Assembly: GCA_027924645.1 (NCBI GenBank)
Contig: BSBN01000829.1
Coordinates: forward strand, 3,968,001-4,032,000
Length of the DNA: 64,000 nucleotides
Direction: 5' to 3'
Source: Cunninghamia lanceolata
Lineage: Eukaryota > Streptophyta > Pinopsida > Cupressales > Cupressaceae
Shown: piece by piece, positions 12,626 to 24,263 of the stretch
How positions within the stretch are numbered: position 1 is the first letter of the stretch
Layout of the letters: the number at the start of each line of letters is the position of its first letter
Notes under the pieces: model-generated
What the model was told of the DNA's origin: nothing
Databases searched by the model: none
Seen by the model: the letters and a program-made list of their open reading frames with translations, nothing else
Made by a program: the position numbers and the translations under genes

Positions 12626-13316
12626 CTAGTTAGGAAAATTGTTACAAAGAAATCCTAGTGCCTATAGATAAGGGAACACTTACTAGCTTGTAGTCTTGTA
12701 TTGTGAAGTGTTGTAAAATTGTTTCAACATATTTCTTCTAATTTAACCAAAGCCTTATGTTAACCTGATCCTTGTAGATTTCCACACTAAGAATATATTT
12801 AGCAAACCCTAAATCTTTCATATCAAAATTATTATAGAGTTATATTTTAATATTTCCAATCATCCCATTATTGTTTGCAATAAATAACATGCCATCAACA
12901 TATAAGAAAATAATTAAATATTATCAATTAATTTAAAATATACATAGTGAGATGCCTCACTTCTAAAAAACCAAGCTCTAATGCAAAACCATCAAATTTT
13001 TTATACCACATATGTGGAAACTACTTCAAACCATACAAAGATTTCTTTAACTTGTAAACCAACTGCTCCTTCCCTTTTACCACAAAATTATCATGATGTT
13101 TCATATAAATCTCCTCTTGAAGATCCCTGTGCATAAATGTAGTTTTCACATCCATTTGCTCTACCTCCAAATTCTAAGTAATAACAATAGATAAATGGAA
13201 TCTAATGGAGATTAACTTGGCCAAATGATAAAATATCTCACCCAAATCCACTCCCTCTACCTACTTGACTAACCTTTAGCCATCAATCAAGCTTTGTATT
13301 TCTCCATTTTACCATT
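12626..13316 (-). pseudogene. Copia A, piece 3: reverse transcriptase
   Basis: Minus-strand reading from 13316 gives KMEKYKA-LMAKG (the 'KYKARLVAKGYSQ' box with a stop), then EQMDVKTTF and DLQEEIYM, then QLVYKLKKSLYGLKQ, then FLYVDGMLFIANN at about 12910-12870, then MKDLGFAKYI and VPLSIGTRISL. These are the ordered RT motifs of Ty1/copia. It continues directly from piece 2 (16343-16339) once element B is removed. Many stops are present. The YVDD catalytic box reads YVDG. Confidence 0.88.
13312..13316. repeat. Target-site duplication of B, left copy
   Basis: CCATT here and CCATT at 16339-16343 flank element B exactly. Joining the flanks restores the copia A reading (…FGANG-KMEKYKA…). Confidence 0.85.
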
Positions 13317-13712
13317 TGTTAGGGTTCAGGCAGATCGGAACAATAAACATGAACAATTATATGTAGATTAAATAACACAAATATAACAATGAAGAATAAC
13401 ACAAAATAGATCAATACAAAATTTTAATGTGGTTCACCCAAAATGGGCTACATCCACAAAAACTCATCCATCCAAAGATTTTATTATCCAATACAAAATA
13501 GATTACAATCTTGTGAATCCCCCCACAACATACATCCCAGTCGCTTATAACAAGATTTTTGGAAGCTTCTAGAATTAGGGTTTTACAAAGTCATTTTTCA
13601 TTTACCGATTAACAAAAATTAACTATCGACCCCAAACTTGCAAAAAAAGGGAATTTTTTTTGATACATTATGAGTGTACAATATTTACATGATCAGTCAC
13701 CACATACCAACA
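13317..13712 (-). repeat. B 3' LTR
   Basis: 396 bp, TGTTAGGG...ACCAACA. It is followed at 13711-13725 by CAATCTCCCACTTGG, the complement of the copia polypurine tract CCAAGTGGGAGATTG. This tract is seen a second time at 13747-13761. Confidence 0.88.
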
Positions 13713-13739
13713 ATCTCCCACTTGGAGACTGATCAGGCT

Positions 13740-15300
13740 CCACACCAAACAATCTCCCACTTGGAGACTGATCCTGGATGACACTGTTGTACTTGTAGCT
13801 CCCACTGGATTACAAGTCTGGATGGTTTCTTATGTCCACCATTATCAGTCGTGAAGGCCAACAGAAACTGATGAGGAAATCAATTTCTCTTGTGTAACTA
13901 CCTTTGTGAACATATTTGTACGATTCTCACTTGTGTGAATTTTCTCCAACTTCAACTGTCCAGCCTGCAAAACTGACCGGATGAAGTGGTATCTTAGTTG
14001 TATGTGTTTAGTCTTTGAAAGAAAGGCATAATTCTTTGCAAGATGTATGACACTCTAGCTATCCGTAAATAATTAACTATTAGCCTGTTGTTTGCCCACT
14101 TCTTCCATGAAAGATTGTATCCATATCATCTCATTGCTTGCCTCCATTGTAGCTACATACTCTGCCTTCATGGTGGATAAAGAAACCACCATTTACAACC
14201 TTGAGATCCAAGTTACCGCCATCCCACCTACAATAAAGATATAACTTGTAGTACTCTATTTGGTATCAATATCCCCTACCAAATCTGAGTCCACATAGCC
14301 TGCTAAATCAATATTAGAGCCCCCAAAACATAAATGTTTATTGGATGTACCTCTCAAATATTTGAGAATCCATTTTATTGCATTCTAATGCTCCAATCTA
14401 GGATTACTCATATACCTTCTTACAACTCCTACAACATGTGCAATATCTAGTCTCGTGCATACCATGGCGTACATTAAACCTCCTACAGTTGGAGCATATG
14501 GTACCTTGAACATTTTGTCTTCCTCCTCTTGTGTCTTTGGACACATCTCCTTAGTCAATTTCAAATGACTAGGCAAAGGTGTGCTGACAACTTTTACATT
14601 TTCATATGGAATCTCTGCAACACCTTCTCAACATAATCAACTTGAGATAGAGTCAATTTTTTCTTCTGCCTATCTCTACAAATTTTCATACCAAGGATTT
14701 GTGTTGCTGCCCCCAAATCCTTCATAGCAAATGATTTTGCTAACTGCTATTTTAACTCACTTATGTGATCCATGTTAGACCCCACTACAAGCATGCCATC
14801 AACATATAAACATAAAATAATATAGTTGTCATTATCCAACCTCTTAAAATAAACACAATGGTCAGAATTACACCAACTATAGCCTTGCTCAGCCATAAAA
14901 TTATCAAATTTCAAGTACCATTGCCGAGGTGCTTGTTTCAAGCCATATAATCTCTTCTTCAATCTACACACCAATTTCTCCTTACCTTTGACCTCAAATC
15001 ATTGGGGCTATTCCATATATATCTCCTCCTCCAAATCACCAAGGAGAAAGGCATTTTTCACATCTAGTTGTTCCAAATGCAAATCTTCAATAGCCACAAT
15101 ACTTAAAATAGTATGGATAGAAGTCATCTTAACAACTGGAGAAAAATCTCATCAAAATCAATGCCTTTTTTCTGTGCAAATCCTTTTACAACTAACCTGG
15201 CTTTAAATTTGTTCTTACCTCCATCTTCCTCTTTCAGTCTATAAACCCATTTGTTTGGTAAAGCCTTTTTACCTGTAGGCAACTTGCATAATTTCTAAGT
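13740..15300 (-). pseudogene. B reverse transcriptase and RNase H, broken
   Basis: 14974-14747 encodes [19 protein letters not shown] and LYVDGMLVVGS on the minus strand. 14576-14385 encodes VPYAPTVGGLMYAMVCTRLD and the 'RYMSNP' motif. About 14180-13950 contains RNase H remnants (an EYVAMEASNE-like box, then SKTKHIQLRYHFIR). About 15290-15000 holds the RT start in broken frames. Together these are the RT-RNase H half of a Ty1/copia polyprotein. The catalytic YVDD is YVDG, as in copia A. Stops and frameshifts are frequent. Confidence 0.88.
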
Positions 15301-15699
15301 CTAATTTTTCAACAAGGAGTCCATTTGTTCTTTCATTGCATGCTCCCACTGAACCTTTGTATCCACCTGCACAGCTTCATCATACCCTTCTAGTTCACCA
15401 ACATCTATTAACAATATAAAATATAAAGAGGGAGAAAACCTATCGGGAGGTCTACTTGTCCTTGTTGATCATCTAACATTTACTAGAGTTTGTGGTATTA
15501 CCTGTTGCTGTTGTGGAGCATGAGGAACCATTGGAACATTGCTATCTAAAGTATCATCTAGCACCACACAATTCTTTTCTTTTTTCTCATGCTACTGCAA
15601 CTGATCTTTGTACAACACCTTCTCATTGAATACAACATCCCTGCTTCTCACAATTTTTAGATTTTCAACATCCCAAAGCCTATAACCAAATTCATTAAT

Positions 15700-16293
15700 A
15701 CCATATCCAACGAAGATACAATTTTTTTATTTTACATCTAGCTTGGTTCTATTTTTAGAATCTACATGTGCAAATGCTTCACATCCAAAGGCTTTGAGAA
15801 AAGAATAACCCACCTTCTAACCTGTCCATGCTTCCTCTAGAATACCACAACCCAAAAGAACTGAAGGACCTCTATTAATTAAATATACAGTGGTATTGAC
15901 AACCTCTGCCCACAAGTTTAAGGGCAGCCCAGTATGCAATCTCATGCTCCTTGCACACTCCATTATTGTCCTATTCATCCACTCAACCACTCCATTTTCC
16001 TGTGGAGTCCCTGAAACCATTTTTTGTCTATGAATTCCATTAGGGGAATAATAATCCTCAAATTCTTTGCTACAATACTCACCACCATTATCAGATCTGA
16101 GACATTTTAATCTTTTACCTGTCTCATTCTCAACCAAGCTTCTCCATTTCTTAAAGGTTTCAAATACATTAGATTTCTACCTAAGGAAATAAATCCAAAT
16201 CTTCCTAGTTGCATCATATATGAATGTAACATAATATTGAGAACCACCGAGAGAAGATACCTGAGCTGGTCCCCATACATCTGTATGCACAAG
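15700..16293 (-). pseudogene. B integrase core and C-terminal part, broken
   Basis: The minus strand at 16137-15817 reads KRLKCLRSDNGGEY, then GTPQENGVVEWMNRTIMECAR, then NTTVYLINRGPS and EEAW. These are the D and E boxes of a copia integrase; the second catalytic Asp sits in RSDNGGEY. The upstream part (16290-16140) is frameshifted. The coding sequence begins abruptly at 16293, where it is fused to the stub of the 5' LTR. Confidence 0.88.
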
Positions 16294-16338
16294 TTATGAG
16301 TGTACAATATTTGCATGATCAGTTGCCACATACCAACA
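16294..16338 (-). repeat. B 5' LTR remnant
   Basis: TTATGAGTGTACAATATTT...ACATACCAACA matches the last 45 bp of 13317-13712 with about four mismatches. This defines the outer border of B, and the CCATT duplication follows. Confidence 0.85.
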
Positions 16339-16816
16339 CCATTTGCTCCAAATTTATTTTTTAATACCCACTTAGAACCAATGGGGTTCCTACCCTAAGC
16401 ATATTAACTAGGTCCGAAGTCTCGCATCTATGCATGGCCTTCATTTCTTCTTTCATGGCCTCCAACGAAGAATGGTGTTCCTCTAAAGATAAGACTTCCT
16501 TCATGAACCTAGGTTCATTATTAGTACATGATAATGCAAATACATAATAAAAATTAGCTGGGCTATACCTTTCAACAAGTCTGTATTGTCTAGTGGACAT
16601 TCTTAGAGGTGTAACAAGAGGCTCCTATTGTTTCCCATCTAAAATTTCCTTTGAACTTTCTTCTTCCCCTACCTGTAATTCTTATTTTTCTTTTGCATGT
16701 GCATCTTCCTTTGGTTCAACTTTAGTTTCAAAATGCATTATTTTATTTAAGTTTTCCTAAGATTGTTCAACTTTTGAAAATATATTAAGCTCCCTAAAAA
16801 TTACATCCTTATAATG
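16339..16816 (-). pseudogene. Copia A, piece 2: integrase-RT linker to start of RT
   Basis: On the minus strand 16790-16600 holds the remains of VIFRELNIFSKVEQS. 16600-16361 encodes TRQYRLVERYSPANF, MKEVLSLEEHHSSLEAMKEE and similar linker sequence. 16372-16343 encodes KWVLKNKFGANG, the first RT box. The frame is cut by element B at 16338 and resumes at 13316. On the other side it is cut by element D at 16817 and continues at 49865. Confidence 0.85.
16812..16816. repeat. Target-site duplication of D, left copy
   Basis: TAATG here versus CAATG at 49861-49865, four of five bases alike. Removing D joins the two copia A segments in frame (…ITLKMVH… then …KDVIFREL…). Confidence 0.7.
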
Positions 16817-19013
16817 TGTTGGTTCCCAAAATGACTGCAACCCAAAACCCTAAAACATTTCATAATCACCCAAGCCAGCGGTGTTGTTAAGGTGATTGAA
16901 AGAGTTTTATCAATAGGTCAAGGGCAATTTTGGCCAATTGATAGGAGTGGGTATACTCCTTTGCACTTTAGGCTTAGCTAGACCTAGGCGGGATATTCCT
17001 AGAGACATGAAATATAACACAAACAAACAAACACAACCATACCCAATGTACACTTGACCCCAAAGCTGTCACTAGGTCAAGACAAACTGGTTGCACATGC
17101 CTTTGATTAAGATGATCACTGTACTATGCATTTGTACCCAAATATAACTACATCACATTTGTTAAGATGACTCCACTTAACTTCACATACACAAGATACA
17201 TAGTGCAGGCATACATGTTCATGGTTCACAAATGATTTGAACTATTTTACATTACTTCGTATTTATCTCTGGTTATAAAACAAAACCATGAACAACATGT
17301 AAATCCTAAACTAAACCTACTCCTACTCCAACTAATAGGATGAGGGTTTTATTAAAATGGTGATTGATCCATCTCCAATATGGACCGGTGCTTACTCGAT
17401 TGGGAAACTAAGTCATAAGAAATAAAGAGGGAGGAATGGATCGGACAAGCATCAACAAAAAACTAAAATGTTTTCACATACATTTCTCATATTATATTTT
17501 AGACACTAGACATACTTATTTATCTAGACCAAAACTACAATGATCCATTTGCAACAAAGAAGTGACCCAACACAAAGCTTGTATTGATTTAAATTTTGCC
17601 ATACATTATCAAATCCCTATTACAATCTCACCAACAACTGTGGTGAAGGCAAATACAAAGCTGTGACCATGCATTCCCCTGAATCACTACAAATAGTCAT
17701 GGAGACATACCACTACATGAAGATGTGCATTACAATCCTTTCCTATGTTGTATCAAATGCATTCCTCCATTCACTACCTAGTCTAACTTGATTTGAAGCC
17801 CTAAAAATCAACCTGAGGCACTTACAGACCAGACAATTGGTTCAATGACCAACCCTTTATGATGAATTTCAATCTTCCTTTTATAGCTTTCAAAACATAG
17901 ATCTGAGAATGAAATGGGCAGAAAAACCCTCAACAACCCCACCAACTACAATAAAAACATTAATTTCAACTACCTATTTTGCATTAATGGTGGTCCAGGA
18001 AGTTGTTGGCATATTTCCCCGCATTTTTGAATAGTGGAAGGAGTAGGGAAGGTAAAATAGTCGGGCCCCGATCAATCGTGCTTCCACCAATTAGGCTTCC
18101 TCTAGGCAATCAACCTTTGAAAAGGTGAAGAAGGAAGCCCCTATCTCTAATGTCTTAAGGAACAAAGGGAAACCATCGGGCTTCAGAGATTGGGCCTTCA
18201 CCATACATTGTTCATTTTGGAAGAGAGGAAATAAATTGCTTGATCCTGAAACACTTATAAAAATTTTGAAGCTCACTGGACTTCGGCAATTAGACCTTTA
18301 ACCTTCTATCTTTGAAAAGAAAAGAGGAAGAGAAACCTCCTAGTCACCAACGCCTGTAACACTTAGAAAATTTTGAAACCTTGGCAGACTTTGACGATCG
18401 GGCCTTCTACCTTCTACCTACAAAAAGGAAGAAAGAGAAGACACCTCTTGCTGCCAACACCCACCACACTTATAAAATTTTTGAAACCTTGGTGGACTTT
18501 GACGATCGGGTCTTCTGCCTTCTACCTACAAAAAGGAAGAAAGAGAAGACACCTCCTACTTGCTGACACCTGCAACACTTAGAAGAATTAAAGCCCCATT
18601 AGACTTCGATCGTCAGGCCCACACCCTTCTGCCTACCTAGAAGAAGACGAATGACTACCACCTCGAACTCTGATGCCTGTAACACTTAGATGATTTTACA
18701 AATTACCAAGGAGGGAAATGGGAGCTGATAAGAAAGGCACGACCGAGGATAGAAGGCCGAAACTCCAAAGTTCTGACAAAAGCAAAAAACACAAGGAAAA
18801 AGCTAGGACTCTCTTGGACGTAGCTAACTTTTTAGGGTTTTCTTCCTTGCATTTCAAAAGGAAAATACTTGTAAACTTCTTGGAGGGAATCCATTCAAAA
18901 TAGTCTCAGATCGAATATAAATGATGGGTTCAACAACAAAGGCACAAATTAGGATTTTGATGGGTTTGGAGCAAAATAATGCAAGTTGGGAACTGGGTTT
19001 TTAGGTACCAACA
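16817..19013 (-). repeat. D left LTR (3' LTR)
   Basis: 2,197 bp, TGTTGGTTCCC...GGTACCAACA. It aligns with 22162-24231 plus 49734-49860. I see no convincing polypurine tract beside it at 19014. Confidence 0.9.
18060..18690. repeat. Degenerate tandem repeat inside the D left LTR
   Basis: About six degenerate units of roughly 100 bp. Each carries a 'gac(t/g)…gatcgggcc…ttcta' segment, then a purine-rich AAAAGGAAGAAAGAGAAGACACCTCC-like segment, then 'acaccygyaacacttagaa'. The clearest pair is at about 18375-18475 and 18484-18584. The same array recurs in the right LTR (about 23400-24040). Open frames seen across it are by-products of the repeat. Confidence 0.75.
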
Positions 19014-19242
19014 TTGGCTTTGGTTGGGGATGTGTGTCAAACTTGGCACCATGAGAACCAACTATCTCTGACCATACCAAAAGGAAAAAAATGAACAGGG
19101 GCAACAACAAAAGATGTATTTACAACTGTAAAGGCATATATACAAGACAACACATAGTCATAAGCATGAGGCACAAAAGGAAAGTTGACTATAATCAAAA
19201 TTGAAACACATTGTAGGTCAAACCTACACCAAGTGACTGAAA

Positions 19243-20799
19243 CTACTTGCCTTTGTTAAAGACAAGATGAATGAAGGAGTTGATCTCCCTCAAACCAAAT
19301 CTGCATTCATCACCCGGCTGCAATAACTGAAATCTTTCATTTGCATGCACCAAACTGCAACATATGCTTGTGAAGCCAAGGCCAACCCCACCAATGAAAT
19401 TATTGTTACAGGGAAACCATAAGAAATAGGTGCTTGACCTATTCCAATCCACATCATGCTTGTTCTCAACAGCAAAGATTGAGAAACTAAAATTCATGTC
19501 AGCAACAAAAGACATGGATGGAAGCAAACCTCTATCACCAACTCTAACCTTATTACACCTACTGACCTCTTCATGCAAATTGAGGGAAAAGAAAAAGACC
19601 TCCAACTCACATGGCAAGGAGAACTGTGCCTGAATGTACTGTTGATTCATAAGAGAAGACTCTTCATCCCTTAGAGCAAACTGTAAAGACTCCAGCTTGG
19701 GTATACCTTCAAATTGGTCTGCCACATGTGAAACTCAGGCATACACATGGCTTGCTATTCATTCACATCAATATCCCATACAAAGGACTCAACCTCTATT
19801 GCAACACCAACACATTCAAGAACTGATGAATATATCACATCAAAGTGTAAAGACTCATATTTATTTATATCCTCACTGAACTCTTGAACAAAACTTTCAT
19901 ATGTGCTACTACAACTTTCAATTTTTGAATCATAAGCATGACTCAAGCTATAATTTAAACCATCAGCACACAAATTAGAACCACGAGACACCTCACATGA
20001 AGAATCATGTTCTTCCAATTGTCTCTCTGTTTCAAGTTCACCTTGGCAATCTGTTGTGTCACACATGCTACTGCAAACAAACTATTGACACACTTCTTCC
20101 ACATTCATTATTATTTTATTTCCTTGTGGCTCAGATGAAGCACACTCTGTATGAGGAAGAGAACATACCTTGCACCACACAAATAGGTTCCCATATGCAT
20201 CCACATGATCACCATCTTTATAATCTAGGGAAAGCTCTTCACACTGAAACTCCATAGCTGCACCAATAACTATTTTTGATTAGTTATAATCATGTACAAC
20301 CACCTCTACATCAACCTCATGCAAGAAAATATCAATTGCTTCATCACAAATAGGAACAAAGGAGGGCATCAAATCAATCAAGAAACTAGTTTCTTGCTCA
20401 TCCCATGTTTTACTTACCTGTGCATACTCAATATGATCAACCTTACAAGCTAATTCAATTGGATGCTCATTCATACACAACATCCTCATTGTCTACTATG
20501 CCACGCACCTCATGCTCAAACTGGAAATCATCATTAGTCTCATCATTTTCATCATGACTAGGTGAGTTATCCAACTGAAGACTAGTGCATACACTACTTT
20601 CATCATCAACATCACTATCATATGATGCACCATCATTACTATCTGCCCTTCTAACCACATATTCATATTCCTCTGATGCTGCACTCTTTTGATTGGTCGT
20701 ATCCACACTGCTGCTGTTCAGATTAGCATGTTGATTACCAACAACAAATGCGCTTGTGGACAACAAACCCTTTAAGTAGTCATCTCTTATTTTCTCCAT
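19243..20799 (-). pseudogene. D internal acidic reading frames, unrecognised
   Basis: Four minus-strand frames follow one another: 20799-20467 (Asp/Glu/Ser-rich), 20489-20280, 20066-19755 (Glu/Ser-rich) and 19725-19243. Several openings begin at non-ATG codons (19725 is GTG), so they look like pieces of one longer frame downstream of gag, split by stops and frameshifts. The composition is strongly acidic. I recognise no retroviral enzyme motif. They may be the C-terminal part of gag or an extra ORF of a non-autonomous element. Confidence 0.5.
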
Positions 20800-20829
20800 G
20801 GAGTCTAGGGAGAAATATTCCTACTACAT

Positions 20830-21693
20830 ACTTTTTATTTTGAAATCTTCCCACACATAGCTCAATCCAGTTTCATATGCTTCAAAAAACAAATCAATGC
20901 AAGCGAGAGTGCTAGGTCTGAAATTATTTGGAATATTGGAAAGGGCAACAACAAACCTATGACCACAATCCTTGCGTAACTCTCCCTCGTCTTTCAATTT
21001 TTTCTAGCTCTATGACAAGATCAACGGGGTTAAGACCTTTGGCAAATTCATTTTCAAATGCTGCCACAAGTTCATTCCATGAGGTAAAGACTACCCAGGA
21101 AAAATCTAAATCCATTCTCTTACCTTTTCACACAAGGACCTAACAAAGAACCTCATCCACATGTCCTCATCCTCAAACTGATTTTCTTCCATGAATTCTG
21201 AAAATGAAACAAAATGTGTGTCCCCATCCCAAATATTGTACCCATCAAACTCAGGCAACTGGTTGTAGACCTTGGTTGGCATACTCATCATTTTGTAATC
21301 AACCCATGAGAGGTCTAACTGGTTGTAAATTGGATCCAAGGGAATAGCAGGGGACTAAGCATTCTTATTTTTAAGGGCAGCATGGCAAGCATTGGATTGC
21401 ACCCTAGACTCTAGCATCTTAACATCATTTTCAATTTCTTCTTCCTGCTACCATAAGGACTATAACAACTGTTTAGTTTTATCAATTTCATTTTGCCACC
21501 TAGCAAGGTCATTTTGATTTTGCATGGGTGCATATGGGTTTGGGTTTGTGTAACATGTAGAGCCATGACTAGAAAATGAATTGTCAAAATGGTCGTAGTA
21601 ATCCACTCCAATATAATTTCTAGGGTCAAATACGTAAGAAGATGCATATGCCAGAGCATCCCTAGGGTATCCATGTTCATACTAATTGACCAT
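20830..21693 (-). pseudogene. D gag, broken
   Basis: A minus-strand frame starts at ATG 21693, about 450 bp inside the primer site. It is interrupted early by TAG codons that would be CAG before C-to-T change. At 21340-21106 it encodes NQLPEFDGYNIWDG, then FSEFMEENQFEDEDMWMRFF and SLCEKVREWI, the pattern of plant Ty3/gypsy capsid (Lp-F-G...H...F...E...ed-vwMRlFa-SL...W). At 21100-20850 follow FENEFAKGLNPVDLVIELEK and then VVALSNIPNNF-like remains across a frameshift. No pol follows. Confidence 0.75.
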
Positions 21694-22139
21694 GACTAAA
21701 ACTTCCTACAATGCTGGGCAGGAAATAGAGGTATATAAATTTGTTCCTTCAACATCACAGGAACAACAATCTTCAAAGGTAGGAAGAAAAGAAACCATGT
21801 ACCTTTATTTCACCAGTTGTTGCACACCAAGATAGAGCATTCAAGTCACCAACAACAACCAGAAGGCAGCAGTAATAAACTTCTATTCTGATAGTAGAGT
21901 CGCTACCTCTTCCAAAGAGGAATTCCTTGAAGTGTGACTAATTTTCAAGGCCACAAAATAATTTTGGGTTCTCCAACCAACAGATTCTTCGAATTCTTCT
22001 CAACCTAGTAATAATCTGTCTCTAACAATGACACCATTCTGTTGGCATAAGTCGACGAGATGCCAAACTTACCCAAACAAAATGCACAAATGTAGATCAC
22101 TGTTACTGAGGTCTTCAAACTAATCAACCTTCTAATTCA

Positions 22140-22158
22140 TTCCCCAGCAATGGCACCA
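22140..22158 (-). other. D primer binding site (tRNA-Asp-like)
   Basis: The complement TGGTGCCATTGCTGGGGAA resembles TGGCGCCGTTGCCGGGGA, the tRNA-Asp-type site of Athila-like and related plant elements. All three differences are C-to-T or G-to-A at former CG/CCG positions. Three bases (TTT) separate it from the LTR end. Confidence 0.75.
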
Positions 22159-22161
22159 AAA

Positions 22162-24231
22162 TGTTGGTTCCCAAAATGACTGCAACCCAAAACCCTAAAA
22201 CATTTCACAATCACCTAGGCCAGGGGTGTCGTCAAGGTGATTGAAAGAGGTTTATCAATAGGTCAAGGATGATTTTGGTCAAGTAACAGGAGTGGGTATA
22301 CTCTACACTTTATTTTCAGCTAGACCTACGAGGGATATTCCTAGAGGCATGAAATAGAACACAAACAAACAAACACAGCCATACCCAATGTACACTTGAC
22401 CCCCAAAGCTGTCACTAGGTCAAGGCAAACTAGCTGCACATGCCTTTAATTAAGCTAATCACTACACTATGCATTTGCATTCAAATATAACTATATCAAA
22501 TTCCTTAAGATGACTCCACTTAACTTCACATACACAAGATACACAATGTAGGCATACATGTTCATGGTTCACAAATGATTTGAGTTGTTTTGCATTACTT
22601 CATATTTATCCCTAGTTATAAAACAAAACCATGAACATCATGTAAAACCTAAACTAAAGGTACTCCTACTCCAACTAATAGGACGAGGGTTTGATTAAAA
22701 TGGTGATTGATCCATACCCAATATGAACTAGTGCCTACTCCATTGAGCAACTAAGTCATTAGCAATAAAGAGCGAAGAATGGATCGAATAAGCATCAACA
22801 TAAAACTAAAATGCATTCACATACATTTCTTAGATTACATTTTATACACTAGACACACTTATTTATCTAGGCCAAAACTACAATGATACATTTGCAACAA
22901 AGAAATGACCCAACATAAAGCTTGTATTGATTTAAATGCTATCATACATTATCAAATCCCTATTACAATCGCACCAACAACTATGGTGAAGGAAAAATAC
23001 AAAGCTACGACCATGCATTCCCTTGAATCACTGAAAATAGCCATGGAGACATACCACTGTATGAAGATGTGCATTACAATCCTTTCCTATGCTGTGTCAG
23101 ATGCATTCCTCCATTCACTACCCAGACTGGCTTGATTTGAAGCCCTAAAAATCAACCTGAGGCACTTGCAGACCAGACAATTGGTTCAGTGACCAACCCT
23201 TTAGAATGAATTTCAATCTTCCTTTTATAGCTTTCACAACATGGATCTAAGAATGAAATGGGTGGGAAAACCCTCAACAACCCCACCAACTATAATAAAA
23301 ACATTAATTTCAACTACCCATTTCACATTAATGGCGGTCTAGGAAGTTGTTGGTGCATTTCCCTACATTTCTGAATAGTGGAAGGAGCAAGTTAGACAAA
23401 ACAATCAGGCCCCGATCAATCATATTTCCACCAATCGGGCTTCCTCGAGGCAATCTGCCCTTGAAAAGGTGGAGAAGGAAGCCCGGATCTCCAAAGCCCA
23501 AAGGAACAAAGGGAAACCATCAAGCTTCAAAGATCGAGCCTTTACCATACATCATTCATTTTGGAAGAGAGGAAAATAATCACCCGATCCTGAAACACTC
23601 ATAAAAATTTTGAACCTCATCGGACTTCGATGATCGAACCTTTTGCCTTTTGTCTTTGAAAAGAAAAGAGGAAGAGAAACCTCCCAATCACCGACACCTG
23701 CAACACTTAGAAACTTTTGAAACCTTGGTGGACTTCAATGATGGGCCTTCTGCCTTCTTCCTACAAAAATGAAGAAAGAGAAGACACCTCCTACTTGCCG
23801 ACACTTGCCACACTTATAAACTTTTTGAAACCTTGGCATACTTTTGTGATTGGGCCTTCCGCCTTTTGCTAGCAAAAAGGAAGAAAGAGAAGACACCTCC
23901 CTCTTGCCAACACTCATAACACTTAGAAGAATTAAAGCCTCATCGAACTTCGGTCGTTGGGCCCACACCCTTTCGCTTGCCCAAAAGAAGACCAAAGATT
24001 GCCACCCTGAGCTCCGACACCTGAAACACTTAGATAATTTTACGAATTGCCAAGGGGGAAAATCAATGTCGATAAGAAAGGCATGACTGAGGATAGAAGG
24101 CTGAAACTCCAAAGTTTCGACAAAGGCAAAAAACACAAGGAAAAATCCAGGACTCTCTTGGACTTAACTAACTTTTCAGGGTCTTCTTCCTTGCATTTGA
24201 AAAGGAAAACACTTGGAAACTTCTTGGAGGG
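22162..24231 (-). repeat. D right LTR (5' LTR), first part
   Basis: 2,070 bp matching the left LTR from its start up to CTTGGAGGG. There it is interrupted by T and resumes at 49734. The two parts total 2,197 bp. Confidence 0.92.
24228..24231. repeat. Probable target-site duplication of T, left copy
   Basis: AGGG here and AGGG at 49730-49733. The unbroken left LTR of D has one copy in the same place (CTTGGAGGGAATCC). Because of the G run, a 3-bp duplication cannot be excluded. Confidence 0.65.
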
Positions 24232-24263
24232 GGGTAAGTGCAATAAGATGGGGGGCCAAAAAG
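24232..24263 (+). repeat. T left terminal inverted repeat
   Basis: 32 bp beginning GGGTAAGTGCAA and ending GGGGGGCCAAAAAG, matching the complement of 49698-49729 with five mismatches. Confidence 0.8.

Larger units (their letters stand above)
13317..16338 (-). mobile_element. Copia B, internally deleted Ty1/copia element
   Basis: A minus-strand copia element inserted in copia A with a 5-bp target duplication CCATT. The left LTR (13317-13712) is complete. The right (5') LTR is reduced to its first ~45 bp (16294-16338) and is joined directly to integrase sequence. A deletion therefore removed most of the 5' LTR, primer site, gag, protease and the start of integrase. The remaining integrase, RT and RNase H are full of stops. 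Confidence 0.88.
16817..24231 (-). mobile_element. LTR element D (gag-only, non-autonomous), first part
   Basis: An LTR retrotransposon on the minus strand, inserted in copia A. It has a left LTR at 16817-19013, an internal region at 19014-22161 and a right LTR at 22162-24231 that continues at 49734-49860. A primer-site-like sequence sits beside the right LTR. The internal 3.1 kb contains a gag-like frame and three acidic, unrecognised frames, but I see no protease, RT, RNase H or integrase. It fits a large retrotransposon derivative mobilised in trans. The LTRs differ at roughly one base in ten in the first 200 bp, so the element is old. Confidence 0.85.

Noticed and set aside
18373..18582. 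Small basic protein frames in D's LTR
   Set aside because: Overlapping frames over a tandem repeat; no independent coding signal.
18060..18690. CRISPR-like array
   Set aside because: Adjacent degenerate ~100-bp tandem units without constant short repeats and unique spacers, within an LTR of a plant retrotransposon.
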